This document shows positions 35,173 to 45,195 of a stretch of DNA of 52,550 bases, piece after piece. This stretch comes from Bacteroidales bacterium (GTDB lineage Bacteria > Bacteroidota > Bacteroidia > Bacteroidales > UBA932). The notes under the pieces are model-generated. The model was given only the letters and a program-made list of their open reading frames with translations. It was not told the DNA's origin and did no database searches. The position numbers were made by a program, and so were the translations under genes. The stretch lies in assembly GCA_017962705.1 (NCBI GenBank), contig JAGCUV010000020.1:1-52550 (forward strand), read 5' to 3'. How positions within the stretch are numbered: position 1 is the stretch's first letter; the number at the start of each line of letters is the position of its first letter.

Positions 35173-38100
35173 TCAGATTTTAATGGTTAAACCGATGCTG
35201 AAGGTACGCAGGGAAGTCTGGCTGTTGCCATCTCCCAAATTGGCGTCGCTGGGCGAAAGGTCCACATCGCCGCCCTTGGTGGCCGTGACGATGTCGATGT
35301 CTGTCGTCAGGTTGTAGATCGGGGCCCAGGTAAACAGATTCTCACCGGCAAAATAGATGCCAATGCCGCTGATGCCCGCCTTCTTGAACCATTTAGAGGG
35401 CATGTTCCAGCCAATCTGCACATTCTGCAAACGGAGGTAGGAGGCGTCCATTATGTAGCGGTCCACTTTGTTGGCGCTGGTGAAAAAGATGCGGTAGTAG
35501 CCCGTGTATTTGGGTAGGAACGCATCCTTGTGCTGCGGCGTCCAGGCATTGTTGACCGTCCAGGCCAGGGCGTTGCCGTACGGGCGGTGGTACTGTCCCC
35601 AGATAATGGACTCGCCGCTGGGGTACCAGTCCTGCTTGCCCACGCCCTGGAACATGGCGGAGGCGTAGATGCCGTTCCATTCCAGGCTGAGGGAGAAGGA
35701 ATACAGATAGCGGGGGTGTTTATTGCCGATGCGGATCTGATCGCCCGGATCGTCCACGGTATTTGACCCCTTGTCGATGATTTGGTTGCCGTTGCGGTCC
35801 ACGATAATCACGTCGCCGGCCCGGGTCGCAAAGCCATCATTGAGCAACATGAGGTTGTTGACATAGGGCCGGCCGGGGCCGTAGTAGTTGTTGACGTGAT
35901 AGAGGCTGTCGAAGAAACCGCCGAACTGATAGCCCCAGATCTCCCCGATTTCCTGTCCCTCGTAATAGTCTGTGAGCGACTTGGTGGGGTTGTTGTAGCG
36001 GGTGATGAAGGAGCGGTTGTCGGACAGCGAGGCCTTCACGCCCACGTTGAGATTGTGTCCGCCCACGGGGAAAGAACCGTCGTATCCTATGCTGACTTCA
36101 AAGCCCCGCGTGACGAGGTCGGCGTAATTGCCCTTCGGAGGATCCGCCCCGTAGGTATCGGGCAGGGTAGGGCCGATGGTGTACATATTCAGGGTGTTGC
36201 GCACATAGTAGTCGGCGCTGAGGTTGATGCAGCCGTTGAAGAAGCCCAGATCGATACCGCCGTCCACCGTCCGGGAGGTCTCCCAGGTGAGGTTGTCCGG
36301 AACCTGGCTGGGGATGGTGGTTATCCTGCGTTTTGCTTGGCCGTCGATGACGTTGCTGAGGGTGGAGAAACTGAAACGTTCAAGATAGGAGTAGGCAGAC
36401 ACGTTACCGTTGCCGAGTTCGCCCCAGGAACCCCTGAACTTGACATTGGAGATAATCTTGGGATCGACTTTCCACCAATGCTCGCGAGACAGTCGCCAGG
36501 CGGCGGAAACCGAAGGGAAGAAGCCCCATTGCTGGTTGGTCGGGAACTTGGAGGAGCCGTCATAGCGGCCGTTGATTTCCAACAGGTAGCGCTCGTCGTA
36601 GGCATAATTGATACGCGCGAAGACACCGGAGGTCCGCCACATGCTTTCGTAGGACCAGTTGGTCATCGTCTCACCCAAGGCCAGGTTGATGGATTCGACA
36701 TTCTCCGACAGCAGGCCGTAGCGGAGCGTCTCGACGGTCTTGCCGGTCTGCCGCTCGAAGTTGTAACCCAACAAAGCGTGGAAGTCGTGCTTGCCGCCGA
36801 AGACTTTCTTGTATTCGGCATAGGCGTTGACGGAAGTGTAGTCGCCCCGGTACCAGGTCTCGTTGACATAGTCGTGGACACCGGGCGTTCCGATGTAGGC
36901 GGTGTGTCCCGGAGCGTCGCTGTAACTGATGGTCGCCTTCTTTTTCTTGTTGTTGTACCAGTTGATCTTATAGGAGAAGTCGGCGTTGACGCTGAAACTG
37001 TCGTCAAAGAAGGACGCTTTGACGCCGGTCGTAGTCGTGAAGGTGTTGGTCAACTTGTCCGTATAGGTGTTGCCCTGTACCAGGCCGCCGATGGCGCCGG
37101 CGCCGGTGTAGGTCAGCGTGCCGTCCGGGTTGTAGAGCGGGGAGCATACGCGGCCGTTGTCCTGGATGCTCCGCAGGAAGTTGCCGTTGTTGCCACCGTT
37201 GTCGGAGGCCGGGATGTGGTTCTTCTCGTGGTTGAAGGACATGTTTTCCCAGATTTTCAGCCATTTGTACGGCTTTGCGGTTACCTTGGCCCGCAAAGCG
37301 GTGGTCTGGTACACATCCGGATTGTAGTTGAGGATGCCGTCATATTTGTAAAGACGGCCGGAGAGGTAGTAGTCGAGTTTGCCCGTCGTGCCGCTGGCGG
37401 AGAGATTGTGGGTGTGGGCCAGCGTATACGGCTTGTAGATGAGTTTGTAGTAGTTGGTATTGCCGTAATAGACATATTTTCCGTCGTCGCCGATGGCGGT
37501 GTCGCCCGGAATCCGGTAACTCTTGCGGTGCTTGAATTCGTCCATCCAGTCCTGGTTCCAGGGCATATCGCTGTTCAGGAACGTCGACGGCTCATAGTTG
37601 TAATAGTTGTAGTAGGCATCCCGGAACAGGCTGGCATAGACATAACCGTCATCGATGATGTTCGGCAGGTTGGTCGGGGACAGGAAGGAAATGTTGCCGC
37701 TGTAGTTGAAGTTGAACTTGCCGGCATCTTCCGAAGCGCTCTTGGTCGTGATGAGCACGACGCCGAACGTCGCCCGGGAGCCGTAGATGGAGGCGGAGGC
37801 CGCATCTTTGAGCACGGACACGCTCTCGATGTCGTCCGGGTTGAGCAGGGAGGGGTCGCCTTCCACGCCGTCAATCAGCACCAGCGCGCTGCCGCCGCCA
37901 CCCACGGAGGTCGCACCACGGATGTTGAAATCAGCCGTTCGGCTGGGTTTGCCGTCGGACAGCGAGATGTTGAGGTTCGGAATGGCGCCCACCAGCATCT
38001 GCGTGGCGTTGGCGGCGGGACGGCCTTCGAAAACTTCCGAAGACACCTGGTCCACGGCGCCGGTCAGGTTGGCCCGTTTGACGCTGCCGTAACCCACGAC

Positions 38101-38424
38101 CACGACATCCTCCAGATACTCGGAGGAAGTTTTCAGGCGGATGGTGAGTTTGGCGGAATTGGTCGCCGTAAAGACATAGTCGGCGTAGCCCAGGGAAGAA
38201 ACCACGATTTCCTGGCCTTTGGGAACCTTGAAAGAGAAGGCGCCATCCAGGTCGGTGATGCTTCCCGTACTGGTGCCTTTGACCAATACGGACGCTCCGA
38301 TGATGGTCTCACCGGTGACGTCGTCCAATACGACGCCGTTCACGTTGACATCGCCCTGCGCGCGGGCCGTCCAGCCTGCGGAGAAGGCGAGCGCCAAGCA
38401 TAGAGTTGATAGAATTTTTTTCAT
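35173..38424 (-). CDS. SusC/RagA family TonB-dependent receptor of the large PUL
   Basis: Outer membrane importer of 1,083 residues with a Sec signal (WTARAQ). A carboxypeptidase-regulatory-like domain follows (VNGVVLDDVTGETIIGASV, SITDLDGAFSFKV, VSSLGYA), then the VVVVGYG segment, the plug (ATSVGGGGSALVLIDGVEG, SVSVLKDAASASIYGSRA) and the 22-strand barrel, ending FSIGLTIKI. All standard SusC parts are present, in contrast to the compact SusC at 15571. It is first in the SusCD operon and lies directly after the HTCS gene. Confidence 0.95.
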   Translation of the reverse strand: MKKILSTLCLALAFSAGWTARAQGDVNVNGVVLDDVTGETIIGASVLVKGTSTGSITDLDGAFSFKVPKGQEIVVSSLGYADYVFTATNSAKLTIRLKTSSEYLEDVVVVGYGSVKRANLTGAVDQVSSEVFEGRPAANATQMLVGAIPNLNISLSDGKPSRTADFNIRGATSVGGGGSALVLIDGVEGDPSLLNPDDIESVSVLKDAASASIYGSRATFGVVLITTKSASEDAGKFNFNYSGNISFLSPTNLPNIIDDGYVYASLFRDAYYNYYNYEPSTFLNSDMPWNQDWMDEFKHRKSYRIPGDTAIGDDGKYVYYGNTNYYKLIYKPYTLAHTHNLSASGTTGKLDYYLSGRLYKYDGILNYNPDVYQTTALRAKVTAKPYKWLKIWENMSFNHEKNHIPASDNGGNNGNFLRSIQDNGRVCSPLYNPDGTLTYTGAGAIGGLVQGNTYTDKLTNTFTTTTGVKASFFDDSFSVNADFSYKINWYNNKKKKATISYSDAPGHTAYIGTPGVHDYVNETWYRGDYTSVNAYAEYKKVFGGKHDFHALLGYNFERQTGKTVETLRYGLLSENVESINLALGETMTNWSYESMWRTSGVFARINYAYDERYLLEINGRYDGSSKFPTNQQWGFFPSVSAAWRLSREHWWKVDPKIISNVKFRGSWGELGNGNVSAYSYLERFSFSTLSNVIDGQAKRRITTIPSQVPDNLTWETSRTVDGGIDLGFFNGCINLSADYYVRNTLNMYTIGPTLPDTYGADPPKGNYADLVTRGFEVSIGYDGSFPVGGHNLNVGVKASLSDNRSFITRYNNPTKSLTDYYEGQEIGEIWGYQFGGFFDSLYHVNNYYGPGRPYVNNLMLLNDGFATRAGDVIIVDRNGNQIIDKGSNTVDDPGDQIRIGNKHPRYLYSFSLSLEWNGIYASAMFQGVGKQDWYPSGESIIWGQYHRPYGNALAWTVNNAWTPQHKDAFLPKYTGYYRIFFTSANKVDRYIMDASYLRLQNVQIGWNMPSKWFKKAGISGIGIYFAGENLFTWAPIYNLTTDIDIVTATKGGDVDLSPSDANLGDGNSQTSLRTFSIGLTIKI

Positions 38425-38441
38425 AAGGTTTTTACGTCACA

Positions 38442-38480
38442 CCCGGATGCAACCGGGCTATCATACCAATTGCAAATTTA
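38442..38480 (-). promoter_or_regulatory. susC promoter and leader hairpin of the large PUL
   Basis: On the minus strand TAAATTTG (38480-38473) fits TAnnTTTG about 50 nt before the susC ATG; no -33 element lies at the expected distance. That fits a promoter needing the HTCS activator encoded next to it. The leader holds a short hairpin, CCCGG (38457-38453) with CCGGG (38446-38442). Confidence 0.5.
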
Positions 38481-38562
38481 TCTTGGGCACCTTATTATTA
38501 ATAGAAGAATTCTGCCAAGAAATATCGCGATTCTTAGAAGCTGTTTTGATTAAAACAAAATC

Positions 38563-41500
38563 TTACCCCCTTAGTAGACTGTTGCGATACTCGCGGGGTG
38601 TCACCTTGAATTTTTCTTTGAACTTGAGCGTGAAGAAGGACGGCGTGTTGAATCCCACGGTGTAGCCGATGTCGGAGATGGGCAGGGATTTGTCGCGGAG
38701 CATTTCGGAAGCCTTTTTCAAACGGACGTCCATCACATACTCGAGGGGCGTCATTCCGGTCAGGGCCTTCATCTTGCGGAACAGGGAAGAGGGGCTGATG
38801 TGGACCAGTTCCGCCAGGTCTTCCACCTTGATTTCTTCCGCCAGATGGGCAAAAGTGTAATCTTGGATACTCCGCAGGAATTTCACGTCCAAAGAGGGGA
38901 GGGATACGTCCGTGGAGCGGGCATCGGGAGACGAGGTGAAGAAATCCCGCATACGCTTGCGGTTCTCCAGGAGGTTGCTGACCGTGGTGACCAGCAGTTC
39001 GGGAGAGACCGGTTTTTCCAGCCACGCGTCGGCTCCCTGCTCCAGTCCTTCCAGATGGGAGGCCTCGCTCACGCGCGCCGTCAGCAGGATGACGGGGATA
39101 TGGCAGGTGGACAGGGTGGTTTTGACCTTTTTGCACAATTCCAGCCCGTCCATTTTGGGCATCATCACATCGGACACAATCAACTGCGGCATCTGCTCGG
39201 AATCAATCCGCGCCCAAGCCTCTTCTCCATCCTTGGCGCTGATGACGTTGAAATGTTTTTGCAGCACCCGGCAAAGCACCCGGTTCATATCCGCATCGTC
39301 TTCCGCCACCAGGACGGTGTTCTCGAAGAGTTTCAAATCGGCCGCTTGCTGCGGCTCGTTTTCGGGGGCCAGGGGCAAGGTGAGGATGAAGCGGTTGGTA
39401 GACGCATCGCGGTCCATTTCCAGTTTTCCGTCCAGCAATTGGGCGAAAGCCCGGCTGGTGGGCAGGCCCAGTCCCGTGCCTTCCACAATCTTGTCCCGGC
39501 CGGACTCATAGCGCACGAAAGGCTCGAAAATGCCGTCCCGCTTGTCCAGAGGAATGACGGGCCCGTCGTTCTCCACGCTCAGCAGTGCGCTTTTCCGCTG
39601 GCGGCGGAGCGAGAGGACGACTCGTGTGAAAGAATATTTCAAAGCATTGGAAAGCAGGTTGTCCAGAATACGGGCCAGCGCGTTCTGGTCCAGCAGGCAG
39701 ATGATTTCTTCGGCGGGCAACTCCAGCGAGAGTTCTTTCTGTTGCTCGCGGAAGGAGGCGGCGAAACGGCTTTCCGCCTGCTTGACTTCGGCGCGCAGGT
39801 CGGCCGGTGCGGGGTGTACCGTATAAGAATAGTTCTCCAGTTTCTGGAAGTCCAGCAATTCGTTGACCATCACCGTCAGCCGCAGGCTGTTGCGCCGGAT
39901 GATGTCCAGATTCTCCACCACATCCGGCTGGCTGCTTGCTCCCAGTCTTTCCCAAAGGGATTCCAGCGGCAGCAGAATCAAGGACAGCGGGGTGCGGATT
40001 TCGTGGGCCATACTGGAGAGAAACTGCATACGCGATTGGTAGGTCTTCTCCTCCTGCAATCGGGTCATGCTTTTCTTGACGCGGCGTTGGGTGGTATGCA
40101 CCAGAATGAACATCAGGGCGCTCAAGACGACCAGGTAGGCCATCATCGCGGGAAGACTCAACAGGGGCGGCGGGGCGATGTGGATGGTCAGCATCCGGGA
40201 GATGCTATCCTTTCCGGACGGACCGACGAGCCGTACTTCCAATTTGTGCTTGCCCGCGCTGAGGGACTGCAGGTGGATGTTTCCGTCATAGGGGGGGGCA
40301 TAATCTCCCTCGTCGTCCAGTCTCCAGAGCAGTTTGTAGGTTTTGAGCGCGCTGTAGTCCAGGCTGGTCACCTGCAAATGGAAACTGTTGTTCTTGTAAG
40401 GCAGCCGGAGTTCGTCGCTCTGCCCGTCCATCCGTTTCCCGGGAACGCTGAGCCCGGAAAATACGATGACGGGCGGCACTGTCCGCTCCTGCATCAAATG
40501 CTCGGTATGCAAGGAGATGAACCCGTTCGCCGTCCCGGCGTATAGGGTCCCGTCCGAAGCGATAAAGTTGGAAGAGTAGTTGAAGTTTCCGCTGCGCAGG
40601 GCCTTCACGTCGAGCGACAGAAGGATGTCCAAGTTGTCCGGGTGGCAGGCCAGCAGTTGCCAGGGCGTGGTCATCCAGAAGAGACCATGGGCATCCTGTG
40701 AAACTTTCAAGATGCGGTGGGGGAACTGCTCGTTCGGCCGCATATCTTCGAAACGGTCCGTGACCGGGTCGTAGCGCGCCAGTCCCTGTCCGTCCGTCGC
40801 AATCCAGATCCGGCCGTTCTTGTCTTCGAAGAGGTCGGTCAGCATATACAGATTGGGAATCGTGTATTTGAAGAGCCCTCTGGAGGAGTAGCGCCAGATT
40901 TCTCCGGGAATGGTCCCGATCCAGATCTGCCCGAAGCGGTCCCGCAGGATGCGTACCACCTGCTTCGACTCCAGTTCTATCTCGCCGATGAAAGCATTTT
41001 GCTCTACCTTTCCGGCGCAGAAGGATTCCTGACATCCAATCCAGAGCCGATTTTTGGCATCCCGGCAGAAGGTATAGGCCATTTTGTGCCCATCCTTCAC
41101 CACTTCGTTTTTCTGCCGCCGCAGATCAACCCGATAGGTGGGCAAGTCGTTGCTCAGGCTTCCCACCCACAAATGTTCCTCTTCCGCCCATAGTCCCAGA
41201 ATGTTTTTGGCGCCCCGCTGGGCGAAAGCGGGCGTTTCCAGTTTCTGCTTTCCGGGGTCCAGACGCAGCAGTCCGCGCGTGTCAGTTCCCACCCAGACGA
41301 AATGCTGCTGGTCTTCCGTGAATTCACGCGCCTTGAAATCAGGCCCTCCGATGTCGTCAGCGCTCCAATTTTGCAATTGGGCGATGTTTTTCTCAAAGCG
41401 GGCGGCTCCTTCGAAATAGGAACCGGCCCACACGCCTCCGTACCGGTCTTCGCAGAGGCATCGCGTACGCGTTTCCCGCAGGGAGTGATTGTGGGGCTTC

Positions 41501-42348
41501 TCCTTGGTGTAATGATGCTTGACGGCCAGGCAACTGTCCAAAACGAACACCCCGCTGCGGGTGGCCAGCCAGATGTCTCCGCTGCTGTGTTCCAGCACAT
41601 CTTTGATTTCGTGGAACGTACGGTCTTTGCGGATAGCCTCGTCACGGATGTCCAGAATGAGGTTGTCTCCGTTGAAGGAGGTGAGAAACAGGTAATGCCC
41701 CGCCATGAATACATCGCTCGGCTTGCTCTCGCCGATGAGATCCCGGGCCTGGTCGGACAGGGGAAAAGGCTGTGTCCGTCCGTTTTCCAGCACGAGCAGT
41801 TCCCTGTCCCGGGTCAGCAGAACCAGCGTGGACCGTTTGGGGTCACGGCATAGTGAAAGGAGGGAATGCGGGAGCGTCTGCCGGGTGCCGTCACGGGTGT
41901 TGATGCCGAGCATTCCACTTCTGCAGGGCATCCAGAGCACCCCGTCACCGTCGAGTCCCATGTGGGAGATAATCGTGAATTTCTCATTTGTCGTCGGCTC
42001 GGTCTCCACGATTTGCATCCTGTCCTCCCGGACATCATATTTGAGCAGGCCGGTGGTCGTTCCCACCCAGATATTTCCGTATGCGTCTTCCGCCAGTGAT
42101 TTGACATAGCGTGCGCCGTGCTCCTGATAGGGAAAAACCAGGTGACGGATATGGCATCCGTCGTAACGGTCCAGTCCGTCGTTGGTCCCCAGCCAGATGA
42201 AACCTTGCCTATCGGAGAGAATTACATTGATGTAGTTGTCCGAAAGCCCCTCTTCCTGGCTCAGATAGGATAGGATGTGTTCTTCTCCTGCCGCGGCCGC
42301 TCCCAGCGGAAGCAGCAGGCACAGCAAGAATTGAAGGGCTTTTTTCAT
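38563..42348 (-). CDS. Hybrid two-component system regulator (HTCS)
   Basis: Single-chain sensor and transcription activator of 1,261 residues. After a signal peptide, the periplasmic sensor has two-bladed Reg_prop beta-propellers (LSDRQGFIWLGTNDGLDRYDG and many WIGT/WVGT repeats) and a Y_Y_Y domain, then one membrane helix (MMAYLVVLSALMFILV). Inside are HisKA (His782 in SSMAHEIRTP), HATPase (NLLSNALKYS, GTGLGLPTS), a receiver (Asp1060 in VSDVMMPKMDG) and an AraC-type DNA-binding domain (VHISPSSLFRKMKALTG). HTCS proteins bind an oligosaccharide and switch on the adjacent susC. The ATG at 42348 begins a proper signal. Confidence 0.95.
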   Translation of the reverse strand: MKKALQFLLCLLLPLGAAAAGEEHILSYLSQEEGLSDNYINVILSDRQGFIWLGTNDGLDRYDGCHIRHLVFPYQEHGARYVKSLAEDAYGNIWVGTTTGLLKYDVREDRMQIVETEPTTNEKFTIISHMGLDGDGVLWMPCRSGMLGINTRDGTRQTLPHSLLSLCRDPKRSTLVLLTRDRELLVLENGRTQPFPLSDQARDLIGESKPSDVFMAGHYLFLTSFNGDNLILDIRDEAIRKDRTFHEIKDVLEHSSGDIWLATRSGVFVLDSCLAVKHHYTKEKPHNHSLRETRTRCLCEDRYGGVWAGSYFEGAARFEKNIAQLQNWSADDIGGPDFKAREFTEDQQHFVWVGTDTRGLLRLDPGKQKLETPAFAQRGAKNILGLWAEEEHLWVGSLSNDLPTYRVDLRRQKNEVVKDGHKMAYTFCRDAKNRLWIGCQESFCAGKVEQNAFIGEIELESKQVVRILRDRFGQIWIGTIPGEIWRYSSRGLFKYTIPNLYMLTDLFEDKNGRIWIATDGQGLARYDPVTDRFEDMRPNEQFPHRILKVSQDAHGLFWMTTPWQLLACHPDNLDILLSLDVKALRSGNFNYSSNFIASDGTLYAGTANGFISLHTEHLMQERTVPPVIVFSGLSVPGKRMDGQSDELRLPYKNNSFHLQVTSLDYSALKTYKLLWRLDDEGDYAPPYDGNIHLQSLSAGKHKLEVRLVGPSGKDSISRMLTIHIAPPPLLSLPAMMAYLVVLSALMFILVHTTQRRVKKSMTRLQEEKTYQSRMQFLSSMAHEIRTPLSLILLPLESLWERLGASSQPDVVENLDIIRRNSLRLTVMVNELLDFQKLENYSYTVHPAPADLRAEVKQAESRFAASFREQQKELSLELPAEEIICLLDQNALARILDNLLSNALKYSFTRVVLSLRRQRKSALLSVENDGPVIPLDKRDGIFEPFVRYESGRDKIVEGTGLGLPTSRAFAQLLDGKLEMDRDASTNRFILTLPLAPENEPQQAADLKLFENTVLVAEDDADMNRVLCRVLQKHFNVISAKDGEEAWARIDSEQMPQLIVSDVMMPKMDGLELCKKVKTTLSTCHIPVILLTARVSEASHLEGLEQGADAWLEKPVSPELLVTTVSNLLENRKRMRDFFTSSPDARSTDVSLPSLDVKFLRSIQDYTFAHLAEEIKVEDLAELVHISPSSLFRKMKALTGMTPLEYVMDVRLKKASEMLRDKSLPISDIGYTVGFNTPSFFTLKFKEKFKVTPREYRNSLLRG

Positions 42349-42390
42349 GGTCCGGTTTTCTGCCTGCAAGTTACGAAAAAATCCGGAAAA

Positions 42391-43899
42391 TTATCTGCTT
42401 GATGTTGCAGGCTGGGCGGAAAGGGTGTTCTTTCCTTTGCGGATGGCGTGCTCCTCTCCGTTGATGTATAGGGTGTAGGGCTTGTTGCTGATTACCGTCA
42501 CCCGGCCGTCGTCGTAGAGAATGTCGGTGGTGATGTCTCCGAACGAGAGTTTTTGGATGCCGTGGCGGCAACTCTGGTGCAGGTTCCAGCGGACGGCGCC
42601 TGTCAGCGCGTCCACGTCGTAGAAGCCCAGCACGTTCTCGATAAAGAGCGAGATGGGGCCGAGCGCCGACCAGCCGCAGAAATCGGCTTTGACGGCCTTG
42701 ACCTGGCTGCCGCTGCCCGTGTGTTTGCTGGAGGGCTCGGGCTTGGTCGGGCTGTAGCACTCCCAGATGGTGTGCGGGTCGTATTGGACATAGGTTTGCC
42801 ACATATGTTCCAGAATGTCCCGGGCGTTGCGGTTGGCTTCTTCGAAGAATCCGTATTTTTCTAACGCCTTGATGCCCATATAGGCCGTCGGGAGCCAGAT
42901 GGAGCCTCTCCAGTAGTTCCCGTCGGGGTCGAACATTTCGTCGTCCCGCGATACGGAGGTCCAGGGGAGGGGGCCGCCGAGTTTGTTGTCCTGCAGGGCA
43001 AAGCGAACCATCGCCGCGGCCTGCTCCTGCGAGGGGATTTCCGCCAGCATCGGCCAGAAGGAGGCCGGGGTCAGGATGCGGGTTTTGGACAGGTCGCTTT
43101 CGCGGATGTCGTAGTAGCAACTGTCTCGGTCATCCCAATAGTAGGTGTTGACTTTTTCTTTCAGGTCTTCGTATTTTGCCTTGTATTCCTGCTCCGTGGC
43201 TGCGTCTCCGGCCATCCCGGCCAGGCGCGAGATGTAGAGGGCGGAAAGGGCCTGCTGGGAGATGGCGTCCACCCAGAAGAGGGGCATTTCCCGTACGCGC
43301 GGCGTGTTGTCCATTCCGCTCTGCCAACGGTTCCAGTTGTAGCCGATGCCCTTGTACTCGATGCGGATGCCGTCGCGGCTGATGGGGAAGGGAAACTGCG
43401 TGTCGTGGTTCATCGTGTTGAACAGGTCGAAATGACGTTGCAGGAACCGCGTTTCGGTGAGGAGTTGTTTGATGTGCGCCTTGTCGCCCGTGAATTTGTA
43501 ATAGTCGCTCTCCACCCAGGCGAAGAAGGGGGGATTGTCGGGATGCTGAATGCTGATGGGGGAGCCGGCGTTCTCGTGGAAGGTGTAGTAGAAGTTGTCC
43601 AACGTCTGGATGCCCGGGAACACTTTCGGGGCATATTTGCAGAACATGACCATAAATTCCGAATCCCAGATCCAGATGGCGTCGTCCCGGAATCCTTCGT
43701 CCATATAGCGGGGCTGCACCAGTCCGGGCTGCTCCTTGATGTGGGCTTTGGCCTGATCCCAGGCCGTCCAGTAGAAATCTACATATTCTGGTTTTTCGTC
43801 AAATACCGGCGTGGGAATGCCCCCCGCCTCTTCTTCCCGGGCGCATCCCGCCATCGCGAAAAGCATCCCCAAAACAAAAACAGCAACTCGTTGTGTCAT
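42391..43899 (-). CDS. GH63/GH37-like (clan GH-G) glycoside hydrolase lipoprotein
   Basis: Lipoprotein of 502 residues (FAMAGC, Cys19) with an (alpha/alpha)6 barrel. Typical clan GH-G stretches are WIWDSEFMVMF, WNRWQSGMDNTPRV with the likely catalytic acid Asp197, YWRGSIWLPTAYMGI and KADFCGWSALGPISLF. The GMDN motif matches the YgjK-like GH63 branch (alpha-glucosidase or related) rather than classical trehalase. It is the first PUL gene in the transcription direction, only 12 nt after hipA and 42 nt before the HTCS gene. Confidence 0.75.
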   Translation of the reverse strand: MTQRVAVFVLGMLFAMAGCAREEEAGGIPTPVFDEKPEYVDFYWTAWDQAKAHIKEQPGLVQPRYMDEGFRDDAIWIWDSEFMVMFCKYAPKVFPGIQTLDNFYYTFHENAGSPISIQHPDNPPFFAWVESDYYKFTGDKAHIKQLLTETRFLQRHFDLFNTMNHDTQFPFPISRDGIRIEYKGIGYNWNRWQSGMDNTPRVREMPLFWVDAISQQALSALYISRLAGMAGDAATEQEYKAKYEDLKEKVNTYYWDDRDSCYYDIRESDLSKTRILTPASFWPMLAEIPSQEQAAAMVRFALQDNKLGGPLPWTSVSRDDEMFDPDGNYWRGSIWLPTAYMGIKALEKYGFFEEANRNARDILEHMWQTYVQYDPHTIWECYSPTKPEPSSKHTGSGSQVKAVKADFCGWSALGPISLFIENVLGFYDVDALTGAVRWNLHQSCRHGIQKLSFGDITTDILYDDGRVTVISNKPYTLYINGEEHAIRKGKNTLSAQPATSSR

Positions 43900-43911
43900 A
43901 AAATATCTTTT

Positions 43912-45195
43912 TTACTTCAAATAAGCATATTTTTCGTTCAATTCGGGCATGATGGCCTTGATGGCAGACTCGTTGACACCATCTTCTCTCAAATAGACGT
44001 CCGTTTTTGCGACAACGTCCATCATCTGTTCGATGATTTTTTCCGGTCGATTGATGCCGTATGCACGGGCAAGCGCTAAAAAATCCGATTTGGCGATCTC
44101 TTGATTCTTGCTATTGATGCTCATGAACTGCCCTTTTTGCGCGTAAAGCGTATCAGGGTCAATGCTATACACGACATCGTAGGCCGGTGCAAGCGTCCAA
44201 TTCCCATTCTTGTCCATCAAGAACGATATATTCTTGTCGTGGTCGTCGATATTGCCTGCCGCCACATTGAACACCATCCGCCGGAACAGCTGCTCCTTGT
44301 CGGCATAATCCATATTCATCTTGTGCAGTACGCCAAAAGCCTCTTCATAAGATGACGCTCCTCCACACATCGCCCGCAAGGATTGCATATGCACCTTTTC
44401 TCCATTCTTCCTGTCAAATCGCTTCGTTAGGAAGTGGGTTGCCTTGTCAAATGAACGAAGTTCCGTGTGAGGAACGTCAATCCCCGCATCCTTACACATT
44501 CTGGAATATGCGTATTCCATTCTGGCGTAGGGGTACAGGTCGCTCTCGTTGTCATATTTCAAGACATAGTAGTCGTATCCGGGCGGCAGCAGGACTTGTC
44601 CGGACTTGACTGAATTTTCGCTTGGGTTAATGGCGATCAACGCCTTCGGCCGCTTCCCGCCCGGGGATGTTCCCAACTTGATCAAGTCCTGCCAGAGAAG
44701 TTCCCGGTCGCTGGTGAATTCCACGTCGTCGCGCTGTTGCAAAACGCTTTTCGCAAATTCATATAAACGCGTCACGTCCACATCAAACGATTCGTCTTCG
44801 CCCTCAATGGCGGCCGGCAGGAACTCCAGCGCTCCCATCCCTCTTTTTCCGATAAATGAAAGGAAATCCACCGAAGATACGTCTTTCATACTCACCTTGT
44901 GCTCCTTGGCCCAAGACCGGAACAATGAGTTCCCCCAGTGGTCGGGGAGAGAATCGGCAAATACAGGAAGAAGTCCTCTGAATACATTTTTAGGGGAGCC
45001 GCCCCGAATGTCCATACCGCTTTGGACCATTTTCGAGTCTCGTGGCATCATCAACGGGGAAATATCCCAACCCAGGCTTAAAAAATCTCTGTCGAATTGG
45101 AAAATAGACGTTTCTGTTCTCCAATTTGCCTTGTCCCACGACAGGTAGCCCACGGTCTTTCCCCAAAGGGAGACTTTTACAACATTCCCGTTCAT
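43912..45195 (-). CDS. hipA: HipA family serine/threonine kinase toxin
   Basis: Kinase of 427 residues; in the best-known case HipA phosphorylates glutamyl-tRNA synthetase and causes growth arrest and persistence. Features: GLLPVFADSLPDHWG in the N-domain, the flexible loop GTSPGGKRPKA with the usual autophosphorylation Ser177, RFDRKNGEKVHMQSL, the catalytic GNIDDHDKN (Asp317, Asp318) and the metal-binding APAYD. All key residues are present, so it should be active. Its ATG overlaps the hipB stop (ATGA). The 3' end is only 12 nt from the first PUL gene. Confidence 0.93.
   Translation of the reverse strand: MNGNVVKVSLWGKTVGYLSWDKANWRTETSIFQFDRDFLSLGWDISPLMMPRDSKMVQSGMDIRGGSPKNVFRGLLPVFADSLPDHWGNSLFRSWAKEHKVSMKDVSSVDFLSFIGKRGMGALEFLPAAIEGEDESFDVDVTRLYEFAKSVLQQRDDVEFTSDRELLWQDLIKLGTSPGGKRPKALIAINPSENSVKSGQVLLPPGYDYYVLKYDNESDLYPYARMEYAYSRMCKDAGIDVPHTELRSFDKATHFLTKRFDRKNGEKVHMQSLRAMCGGASSYEEAFGVLHKMNMDYADKEQLFRRMVFNVAAGNIDDHDKNISFLMDKNGNWTLAPAYDVVYSIDPDTLYAQKGQFMSINSKNQEIAKSDFLALARAYGINRPEKIIEQMMDVVAKTDVYLREDGVNESAIKAIMPELNEKYAYLK

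Noticed and set aside
35782..38403. Plus-strand open frame of 873 codons opposite susC
   Set aside because: It is antisense to a complete SusC gene with all family motifs; long antisense frames are expected in GC-rich coding DNA. The translation has no recognisable motif and repetitive Val/Gly/Asp composition.
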